Assembly (NCBI RefSeq): GCF_900103225.1
Contig: NZ_FNJH01000008.1
Location: forward strand, 1 to 64,000
Source: Pseudomonas congelans
GTDB lineage: Bacteria; Pseudomonadota; Gammaproteobacteria; Pseudomonadales; Pseudomonadaceae
Reading direction: 5' to 3'
Length of the DNA stretch: 64,000 nt
Part shown: piece by piece, positions 46,889 through 53,824 of the stretch
How the letters are laid out: each line of letters begins with the position of its first letter
How positions within the stretch are numbered: the first letter of the stretch is position 1
The notes under the pieces: model-generated
Databases searched by the model: none
What the model saw: only the letters and a program-made list of their open reading frames with translations
What the model was told of the DNA's origin: nothing
Translations under genes and position numbers: made by a program

Positions 46889-48181
46889 CTACTTGTTGCG
46901 GGTCACTCTCCAGATGGTGTTTGCCAGGTCGTCGGCGATGATGAGTGCGCCTTTCGGATCAACCGTCACGCCTACCGGCCGGCCGCGCGTCTTGCCGTCG
47001 GCTCCGCGGAAACCGGTTGCGAAATCCACAGGCTCGCCGGCAGGACGCCCGTTGCTGAACGGCACGAAGATCACCTTGTAACCCACCGGGTTATCGCGGT
47101 TCCAGCTGCCATGCTCACCGACGAACACGCCATCGGCAAACTTGTCGCCCATCGCCGGGATCGAGAACGACACGCCCAGTGCGGCGACGTGCGAACCGAG
47201 GCTGTAATCAGGCTTGATCGCCGCAGCGACTTTGGCCGGATTCTGCGGTTGGGCACGCGTGTCGACATTCTGGCCCCAATAGCTGTAGGGCCAGCCGTAG
47301 AACGCGCCCTCCTTCACCGAGGTCAGGTAATCCGGTACCAGATCAGGCCCCAGTTCGTCACGCTCGTTGACCACCGTCCACAGTTGCCCGGTGCCCGGCT
47401 GAATCGCCAGTGCCGTCGGGTTGCGCAGACCGGTCGCATAAGGCTTGTGGGCACCGGTGGCGGCGTCGATCTGCCAGACCATCGCCCGATCGATCTCGAC
47501 CTCCATGCCACGCTCGGTCACGTTGCTGTTCGAGCCGATACCGACATACAGGAAGCGGCCATCGGGGCTTGCCGTGAGCGCCTTGGTCCAGTGGTGGTTG
47601 ATCGCCGAAGGCAGATCGGTGACCTTGGTCGGCTCACCGCTGGCCTTGGTCTGACCTTCCTGATAATCGAAGCTGACCAGCGCATCCTGGTTGGCCACGT
47701 ACAGCTTGCCGTTCGCGAAGGCCAGGCCATAAGGCGCATTGAGGTTCTCGGCGAAGACCGTCTTCAGCTCATACTTGCCGTCGCCGTCCGCGTCCCGCAA
47801 CAGCGTCAGACGATTACCGCTTTTGACCTTGGTGTTGCCCTGGGCCTTGATGACGCTGGCAATCACGTCCTTGGGCTTGAGCTTGGCAGCACTGCCGCCG
47901 CGCCCTTCGGCAACAATGATATCGCCGTTGGGCAAAACGATGGACTGACGTGGAATATTCAGATCGCTGGCAATCGCCGTGATGCTGAAACCCTCAGGTA
48001 CGGCAGGCTTCTGATCGCCCCATGCGGTCGGTTCGGCAATCTTCATGCTCGGCAGCAGGCCTCGTTGCGGGTCCGGCAGCTTCGGATCCGGTCCGCGCGC
48101 CTGAGTGCTGTCTGCTTCACCACCGCAGGCGCTCAGCAGCAGCGCCATGCTCAATGCAGTCAATGCGTGGGTATTTCTCAT
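46889..48181 (-). CDS. PQQ-type sorbosone/glucose dehydrogenase-like lipoprotein
   Basis: A 430-residue predicted lipoprotein: the signal ends LLLSACGG, with the lipid-bearing Cys near residue 19. A six-bladed beta-propeller of the GSDH/sorbosone dehydrogenase family follows (PNGDIIVAEGRGG, NAPYGLAFANGKLYVANQDAL, ALAIQPGTGQLWTVVNERDELG, VGEHGSWNRDNPVGYKV). Such proteins are soluble-GDH relatives that may use PQQ; activity is not proven. The ATG at 48181 overlaps the stop of the upstream DUF2231 gene by 4 bp, so the two form an operon and may act together at the membrane. Confidence 0.88.
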   Translation of the reverse strand: MRNTHALTALSMALLLSACGGEADSTQARGPDPKLPDPQRGLLPSMKIAEPTAWGDQKPAVPEGFSITAIASDLNIPRQSIVLPNGDIIVAEGRGGSAAKLKPKDVIASVIKAQGNTKVKSGNRLTLLRDADGDGKYELKTVFAENLNAPYGLAFANGKLYVANQDALVSFDYQEGQTKASGEPTKVTDLPSAINHHWTKALTASPDGRFLYVGIGSNSNVTERGMEVEIDRAMVWQIDAATGAHKPYATGLRNPTALAIQPGTGQLWTVVNERDELGPDLVPDYLTSVKEGAFYGWPYSYWGQNVDTRAQPQNPAKVAAAIKPDYSLGSHVAALGVSFSIPAMGDKFADGVFVGEHGSWNRDNPVGYKVIFVPFSNGRPAGEPVDFATGFRGADGKTRGRPVGVTVDPKGALIIADDLANTIWRVTRNK

Positions 48182-48606
48182 TCTGCACCTCCGGAACGCA
48201 GGCTGGTGAGCCCGGTCCACGTCGCAACGCAGGCCAGAACAGTGACGATGACCGACAGGATCAAGCCGGACGGCATGACCGCCCAGGCGTCTTTCGCATG
48301 CTCGAAGGCATTGACCAGCCCCAGCACCCAGGTGACCAGCAACAACAGGAAGTACACCACAGGACGACCGCCCTTGTGATCGGCGCGAACCAGATTGACC
48401 AACGCGAACAGCAACGCCAGCCCGCAGAACAAAAGGCCTCCGGCAATCAGCCAGGCGGCAAAGTTGCTCCACTGAATCTGAAAGGTCTGGTAATAGGCAA
48501 TATCACTCAGCAAGCCGCCGAGAAACAAAGGCACGGTTCCGGCAAGCAAGGTCGCATGTAGCGGGCCTGGCGTGTAGCGGTAGACGGGATGGGTGGTTAC
48601 GGTCAT
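48178..48606 (-). CDS. DUF2231 family small membrane protein
   Basis: A 142-residue inner membrane protein with four predicted helices (GTVPLFLGGLLSDIAYY, AAWLIAGGLLFCGLALLFALVN, VVYFLLLLVTWVLGLVNAF, GLILSVIVTVLACVATW). The pattern of a short N-terminus with PLHATLLAGT matches DUF2231, found beside membrane dehydrogenases and cytochromes. It is translationally coupled (ATGA) to the sorbosone-dehydrogenase-like lipoprotein, so a membrane anchor or electron-transfer role is an inference. Confidence 0.85.
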   Translation of the reverse strand: MTVTTHPVYRYTPGPLHATLLAGTVPLFLGGLLSDIAYYQTFQIQWSNFAAWLIAGGLLFCGLALLFALVNLVRADHKGGRPVVYFLLLLVTWVLGLVNAFEHAKDAWAVMPSGLILSVIVTVLACVATWTGLTSLRSGGAE

Positions 48607-48752
48607 GACGGCTCCTTTTCGTTCGGCGACCCTGGATCAAAACTCAGTGCGGATGCGCTGGCAGGTCGGGGTCGCGCTGAATGCGCATAAGGAAGGATCA
48701 TGCTGAGCAAGCGATAGTTCAGCGCTTTTCATTTCGAAATATTTTGAAAACG

Positions 48753-48896
48753 CTACTCGCGTGCCGTGCGCTTGTTTCGCCGGCAACGCTCAGAGCAGTA
48801 AAGCACCTCATCCCAGCAGCGCGCCCACTTCTTGCGCCAGGTGAACGGCAGCCCGCAGACTACGCAGGTCTTGACCGGCAACTCGTTCTTTTTCAA
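48753..48896 (-). CDS. DUF2256 zinc-ribbon-like small protein
   Basis: A 47-residue protein starting at TTG 48896, inside the last codons of the photolyase gene (overlap of 4 bp). Translation gives MKKNELPVKTCVVCGLPF, then WRKKWARCWDEV and YCSERCRRNKR. The paired CxxC and CxxxC motifs and the WRKKW-WDEV-YCS pattern are those of DUF2256. The function is unknown; it probably binds a metal. Its overlap with the photolyase gene implies translational coupling, and DUF2256 proteins are known as neighbours of this photolyase class. Confidence 0.85.
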   Translation of the reverse strand: MKKNELPVKTCVVCGLPFTWRKKWARCWDEVLYCSERCRRNKRTARE

Positions 48897-50452
48897 AGCG
48901 CCTCTCCGGCATCCAGTCTGGCCAACAAATGCTCACCCCGCTCCCACAGCGCCTGTTGCTTGGGCTCGGCCATCCGATCAAGGTTTTTGTAGATAATTGC
49001 CATGCGCTGATTGCGCCGTAACAGGTCGCCGTGGCGCATCAGGAAATGCCAGTAGAGCGCATTGAACGGGCAGGCATACTCAGTGGTGCTTTCAGTGACC
49101 TTGTACGCACAGCCGCGGCAATAGTCAGACATGCGCTTGATGTACTGGCCGCTGGCGCAATACGGCTTGGAGCCCAGATAGCCGCCATCCGCGTGCATGA
49201 CCATGCCCAGCGTATTGGGCAGCTCGACCCACTCGAAGGCGTCCATGTAGATCGCCAGATACCACTCGCAGATCTGCTCCGGCACGATGCCGGCAAGCAG
49301 GGCAAAATTACCGGTTACCATCAGGCGCTGAATATGGTGGGCATAAGCATGCTTCAGACTCTGGCCGATGGCCTGACTCATGCAGTTCATCTTCGTTTCG
49401 CCGGTCCAGTAAAACTCGGGCAGCGGCCTGCTGTTACCGAACAGATTGCCGCTCGCGTAATCGGGCATTTTCAGCCAATAGACGCCACGCACATACTCCC
49501 GCCAGCCGATCAGTTGGCGAATGAAACCTTCGGCGGCATTCAGCCCCACTCTGCCCGACCAGTACGCAGACTCGACATCGCTGCAGATCTGACGCAAGTC
49601 CAGCAGCCCGATGTTCAACGCTGCGCTGATCCGCGCATGAAACAGAAACGGCTCATCGGTGGCCATGGCGTCCTGATAATCGCCGAAACCGGCCAGGCCA
49701 TAGTCCAGAAAATATGCCCACAGCGCCTGAGCGTCAGCGTGCGTAACCGGATAGTCGAAGGTCTCCAGCGAGCCGTAATGGCTGGCAAAGCGCTCACCCA
49801 CCAGCGTCAACACTTGACGGGTGACGATGTCGGGGGAAAAGCGCAGCGGATAAGGCGCTGCCACGCCCTTGGGCAGTGCCTTGCGGTTCTCCGCATCAAA
49901 GTTCCAGGCACCACCGACCGGCGTACCGTCGCCGTTCAACAGCAGCCTGCTTTTGCGGCGCATCTCCCGGTAAAAGAACTCCATGCGCAGCTGCTTCTTG
50001 CCTTGCGCCCAGGACGAGAACTCGTCCCGGGAACAGAGAAAGCGCGTGTCGGCGTGCCACTGGATCGGCAACCCGCAGTCTTTGATTGACTGTTCCAGAC
50101 GCCAGTCGCCGCACTCGGTAATGTGCAGTTGTTCTGCCCGCAGCAGGGCCTGCCAGCGCTGTAACTCACCCGGCACCGACCCTGTGTTCTGCGGATCATC
50201 GAGCATGACGTACTGCACCCGGACACCATGCTCACGCAGCGCCTCGGCAAAATGCCGCATGGCACTGAAGATCAGCACGATCTTCTGCGGATGATGCGGC
50301 ACATGACTCGCCTCCTCCATGACCTCGACCATCAGGACCGTGTCGCGCTCGGGGATCAGGCCCTTCAAGGACGCAAGGTCGAAGGAGAGTTGGTCGCCGA
50401 GAACCAGATGGAGATGAGGGGATTGAGTCAATGGAAGAGGCTCCGCAGCCAT
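48893..50452 (-). CDS. Iron-sulfur (6-4) photolyase / bacterial cryptochrome, PhrB-like
   Basis: About 519 residues of the FeS-BCP class (FAD, a lumazine-type antenna and a 4Fe-4S cluster), which repairs (6-4) UV photoproducts. The four cluster cysteines are C357, C445, C448 and C461 (DYCRGC and ACPFN motifs). Their spacing equals the 350/438/441/454 set I recall for Agrobacterium PhrB. The N-terminal LHLVLGDQLSFDL begins the antenna domain. The ATG at 50452 is chosen; the frame is open upstream but not conserved. It overlaps a DUF2256 gene at its 3' end. Confidence 0.93.
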   Translation of the reverse strand: MAAEPLPLTQSPHLHLVLGDQLSFDLASLKGLIPERDTVLMVEVMEEASHVPHHPQKIVLIFSAMRHFAEALREHGVRVQYVMLDDPQNTGSVPGELQRWQALLRAEQLHITECGDWRLEQSIKDCGLPIQWHADTRFLCSRDEFSSWAQGKKQLRMEFFYREMRRKSRLLLNGDGTPVGGAWNFDAENRKALPKGVAAPYPLRFSPDIVTRQVLTLVGERFASHYGSLETFDYPVTHADAQALWAYFLDYGLAGFGDYQDAMATDEPFLFHARISAALNIGLLDLRQICSDVESAYWSGRVGLNAAEGFIRQLIGWREYVRGVYWLKMPDYASGNLFGNSRPLPEFYWTGETKMNCMSQAIGQSLKHAYAHHIQRLMVTGNFALLAGIVPEQICEWYLAIYMDAFEWVELPNTLGMVMHADGGYLGSKPYCASGQYIKRMSDYCRGCAYKVTESTTEYACPFNALYWHFLMRHGDLLRRNQRMAIIYKNLDRMAEPKQQALWERGEHLLARLDAGEAL

Positions 50453-50619
50453 AAAAACTTGTACCAATGTAATTTCATGTACAAGATTTTCATAGCGTTT
50501 TTCGATGGGATACCTGCCCGACACTCAGGCCTACACACACCCGGCCTCACTCTGGAAATGTGAAAATTTTGTTAACTATTTGTTCGCAGTGTCTTTTTCT
50601 GATCGAAACAACCTGTCAC

Positions 50620-50638
50620 ACTAATGCGAACCATTATC
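50620..50638. promoter_or_regulatory. Fur box upstream of the TonB receptor gene
   Basis: ACTAATGCGAACCATTATC matches 14 of 19 positions of the Fur consensus GATAATGATAATCATTATC. It lies 50 bp before the receptor start. Iron-repressed expression is inferred. Confidence 0.7.
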
Positions 50639-50687
50639 AACATTATTATCATCCTGCCATGGACGGCGTCGAGGGAGTGTCGGGTTC

Positions 50688-52856
50688 ATGTCGGGGCAAC
50701 AATCGCAAAGCCGTAATCGTTTCACACCGGGTCTGCTGGCCATGGGCATCTGGGCTGCCACCACGCAGGCAGCCTTTGCCGCTGAAGCACAGGTTGGCGA
50801 AGCACAGCCCGCCACGACCATGGAACTGGGCGCCACAGAGATCAGCAGCGATCAACTTGGCTCTACCACCGAAGGCAGTCAGTCCTACACCACCGGCCCG
50901 ATGCAGACAGCGACCAAGTTACCGCTGACCATTCGTGAAACGCCGCAGGCCGTGACGGTCGTCACCCGTCAGCGCATGGACGATCAGGCCATGACCAGCA
51001 TCAATGACGTGGTGAGGTACACCCCTGGACTGTTTCTGGACCAGTCCAGCGGACCCGGTCGGCAAACCTACACGTCGCGCGGTTTCGACATCGACAACAT
51101 CATGTACGACGGCCTGCCCGCCTCGTACTCGGGCTACACGGCAGGCGTTCAACCCAATCTGGCCATGTTCGATCATGTCGAAGTGATCAGAGGCGCGACT
51201 GGCCTGGCGACAGGCTCCGGCAATCCTTCGGCAGCGATCAATATGGTGCGCAAGCGCCCTACCGCCGTGCCACAGGTCTCCCTTACCGGCACGGTCGGCA
51301 GTTGGGACGATTACCGTGGCGTCTTCGATGCGTCCGGCCCACTGAACGACAGCCGCACGGTTCGCGGCCGGATAGTCGGCTCCTACCAGGATGCCAACAG
51401 CTTCCGCGACAAGGAAAAGAGCGATCACGGCGTGTTCTATGGGGTGATCGAAGCCGATCTGAGCGACGCAACGACCGCCACCCTGGGCCTGTCTCGTCAG
51501 GAAGATCAGACCAACTATTTCTGGGGCGGCCTGCCCCTCGGCGCTGATGGTCACCACCTGAACCTGCCGCGCTCCACCTATTCCGGCTCGGATTGGGAAA
51601 ACAAGAAAATCCGGATAGACACCGTGTTCGGTGAGCTGGAGCACCGTTTCGACAACGACTGGAAACTGCGCGTAGCGGGCTCGAGCTCGTCGCTGGACGG
51701 CCTGTTTTCGGGGACCTACCTGTCTCGCTACAACGGCCCGCTGGAAACCACGGCCTACCAGTCGAGGCCGGAAGAGAAGCAGACCGCCTTCGATGTCTAC
51801 GCCAGTGGGCCGGTCGAAGCCTTTGGCCGCACTCATGAAGTGGTGGTCGGTACCAGCCGGCGCGTGTACGACCAGACCAGCAAGGAATACAGCCCCTACG
51901 ACACCGGACTGCCCATCGGCGCACCAAAGCCGGACTTCGTCCGCGATGGCAAGACGCACAGCATCGCCACCCAGGATGCGGTGTATCTCACCACACGCCT
52001 GAGCCTGGCCGATCCGCTGACCCTGATCCTCGGCGGCCGTCTGGACTGGTACGACTACGATGACCGCGCCGGCGACGAAGACTACAAGGTCACCCGTAAC
52101 CTGACGCGCTACGCAGGGCTGATCTATAAGCTGGATGACCACCACTCGCTGTACACCAGCTACACCGACGTCTTTCAGCCGCAGAGCGCACAGGACCTGT
52201 CCGGCAAGGTGCTCAAGCCGGTGGTTGGCGAAAACTATGAAGTCGGTATCAAGGGTGAATACTTCAACGGCGCCCTCAACACCTCCCTGGCGGTGTTCCA
52301 GATCGACCAGAAAAACCTCAAGACCCAGTCGCCGACCCAGGCGGGCTGCGCGGTTCTGACCTGCTACGACGCTGCCGGTCTGGTACGCAGTCAGGGCATC
52401 GAGATGGAACTGCAAGGCGCGCTGACCGAGAACTGGCAAGTCGGCGCAGGCTACACCTACGCTCGCACCCACTACCTCAAGGACGCCGATCCGGCGAACA
52501 AGAACCAGCAATTCAACACCGATACACCCGAGCATCTGTTCAAGGTGTCGACGGTCTATCGCCTGCAGGGCGCACTGGAGAAAATGCGCGTCGGTGGCAA
52601 CGTCTACTGGCAGAGCCGCATGTACAACGATATCGCGCTCACCGATGGCAGCTATCGCCTGGAACAGGGCAGCTACGCCGTCGCCGACCTGATGGCGGGG
52701 TATCAGGTGAGCAAGAACCTCGACTTGCAACTGAACGCCAACAACATCTTCGACCGCACCTACTACACGGCAATTGGCGCAAGCTCAGTCTGGGGCTCCA
52801 CCGACGTCTACGGCAACCCGCGCAGCTATGCGCTGACGGCCAAGTACAGCTTCTGA
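50688..52856 (+). CDS. TonB-dependent ferric siderophore receptor
   Basis: A 722-residue outer membrane receptor. A signal peptide ends near AAFAAEA (residue 32). The plug domain starts about residue 70 (LPLTIRETPQAVTVVTRQRM), with VEVIRGATGLATGSGNPSAAINMVRKRPT typical of siderophore receptors. A 22-strand barrel follows, ending in YALTAKYSF with a terminal Phe. There is no N-terminal signalling extension, so it is not a FecA/FpvA-type transducer. A good Fur box precedes it. It resembles FoxA/FhuA-like receptors for exogenous hydroxamate siderophores; the ligand is not certain. Confidence 0.92.
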   Translation: MSGQQSQSRNRFTPGLLAMGIWAATTQAAFAAEAQVGEAQPATTMELGATEISSDQLGSTTEGSQSYTTGPMQTATKLPLTIRETPQAVTVVTRQRMDDQAMTSINDVVRYTPGLFLDQSSGPGRQTYTSRGFDIDNIMYDGLPASYSGYTAGVQPNLAMFDHVEVIRGATGLATGSGNPSAAINMVRKRPTAVPQVSLTGTVGSWDDYRGVFDASGPLNDSRTVRGRIVGSYQDANSFRDKEKSDHGVFYGVIEADLSDATTATLGLSRQEDQTNYFWGGLPLGADGHHLNLPRSTYSGSDWENKKIRIDTVFGELEHRFDNDWKLRVAGSSSSLDGLFSGTYLSRYNGPLETTAYQSRPEEKQTAFDVYASGPVEAFGRTHEVVVGTSRRVYDQTSKEYSPYDTGLPIGAPKPDFVRDGKTHSIATQDAVYLTTRLSLADPLTLILGGRLDWYDYDDRAGDEDYKVTRNLTRYAGLIYKLDDHHSLYTSYTDVFQPQSAQDLSGKVLKPVVGENYEVGIKGEYFNGALNTSLAVFQIDQKNLKTQSPTQAGCAVLTCYDAAGLVRSQGIEMELQGALTENWQVGAGYTYARTHYLKDADPANKNQQFNTDTPEHLFKVSTVYRLQGALEKMRVGGNVYWQSRMYNDIALTDGSYRLEQGSYAVADLMAGYQVSKNLDLQLNANNIFDRTYYTAIGASSVWGSTDVYGNPRSYALTAKYSF

Positions 52857-52899
52857 ACCTGAGCCACGCTGCTACCGGACATGCTCGGTAGCGGCGTGG

Positions 52900-53110
52900 T
52901 TACCCAAGCGGTTGCGCACCGCCTTCCAAGCCAAACGCCTTCGCCATCCCTCCTGCTCCTTTGGGCGTCAGCTTCACTGTTCTGGAATCCAGATGGCGGC
53001 TTACCCATCCACGCTTGAGCATCAGTTCCAGCAGCGCAGCGCCCAATGCGCCGCCTATATGCGAGGCGCGTTCACTCCAGTCCAGAGAGGCATAGGCATT
53101 CTTCGGTGGC
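52900..53110 (-). pseudogene. Remnant of an ArsR-type transcriptional regulator (C-terminal part)
   Basis: An 87-codon frame (to 53163) whose last 65 residues, beginning near YASLDWSERASHIGGALGAAL, resemble the C-terminal end of ArsR-like helix-turn-helix regulators (DHLAGRLG-type helix, then a GW-R strand and LTPKG). The DNA-binding half is missing, and the first 20 or so codons look unrelated. It is best read as a decayed gene next to the TonB receptor. A short functional protein cannot be excluded. Confidence 0.45.
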
Positions 53111-53163
53111 GTACGGACTTTATTCGACGGGCCTGAAGGCGACGTGATGATGCTGGCACTCAC

Positions 53164-53522
53164 TGCCAGTATTCAGGCGGCAGCGATACTTGCGCTTATC
53201 AGCACGCGACCGCATTAAACAACATAAAAAACGTAAAACAGAGTGAACACTCTGCTTTTTAAAAAGACGATTAATGTCTATAAAACATAGAAAATAATAA
53301 AAATATTGTCCATAAAATTAACTTTATGAAATATAAACAACATAAAAATCATAACGCCGCTATATAAATTTACTCTAAATCAAATATATAAAATTGCTTT
53401 CGTGTATTTTACCGTTCAGCAATTTTCTGCTTGTTACGCACGCCTTGAATGAACTGTCAGCGGCCCTGAGCCGCCGACTTGCCTGTCTGCCTGTTTCATA
53501 TTTCTGTTTGGAGATTCTCCCG
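53164..53522. other. AT-rich intergenic segment
   Basis: About 360 bp, of which 53210-53400 is strikingly AT-rich compared with the rest of the window. It holds one terminator-like hairpin (53239-53260) and presumably the promoter for the small secreted protein and the glucosidase. Regions like this are often bound by MvaT/H-NS-type silencers. Confidence 0.6.
53239..53260 (+). terminator. Intrinsic terminator-like hairpin
   Basis: CAGAGT and ACTCTG flank a GAAC loop, followed by CTTTTTA. On the plus strand this has the form of an intrinsic terminator, about 380 bp after the TonB receptor stop. Confidence 0.55.
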
Positions 53523-53771
53523 ATGGCCAGCCCCCTGCTGCCTGTTGTTGCCACTTTACTGATGTCCCTTGCCGCCCTCCCGGTGTCTGCCGCTGACAGG
53601 CAGAACCCGCTGCCATCCACGTCGAGCGAGCGCCGCGCAGAAGTCGACGCCCAGCGCGAGCAGATCACCGGTGCCGACGTTGCCGCACAGAAAACGCCCA
53701 ATGGTGCGCAAACGGTGGTGGATGCACCGATCGACACTGCGGACGCTCCTGCCGGCAATGAAGACCACTGA
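53523..53771 (+). CDS. Small secreted protein of unknown function
   Basis: An 82-residue protein that I do not recognise. A clear signal peptide (ATLLMSLAALPVSAADR, cut near residue 24) is followed by a hydrophilic, probably disordered tail rich in Asp, Ala, Thr and Gln. The ATG at 53523 follows GGAG. It ends 53 bp before the GH3 glucosidase gene on the same strand and may be co-transcribed with it, so a periplasmic role linked to that enzyme is possible. Confidence 0.7.
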   Translation: MASPLLPVVATLLMSLAALPVSAADRQNPLPSTSSERRAEVDAQREQITGADVAAQKTPNGAQTVVDAPIDTADAPAGNEDH

Positions 53772-53824
53772 GTGACCCACTGACTGCAACCGATCAACCC
53801 ATGAATGACGTAAGGAACAACTCC

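Noticed and set aside
50688..52856. TonB receptor as the uptake partner of the NRPS product
   Set aside because: It is 10 kb away behind unrelated genes, on the other strand and under its own Fur box; nothing in the sequence links them.
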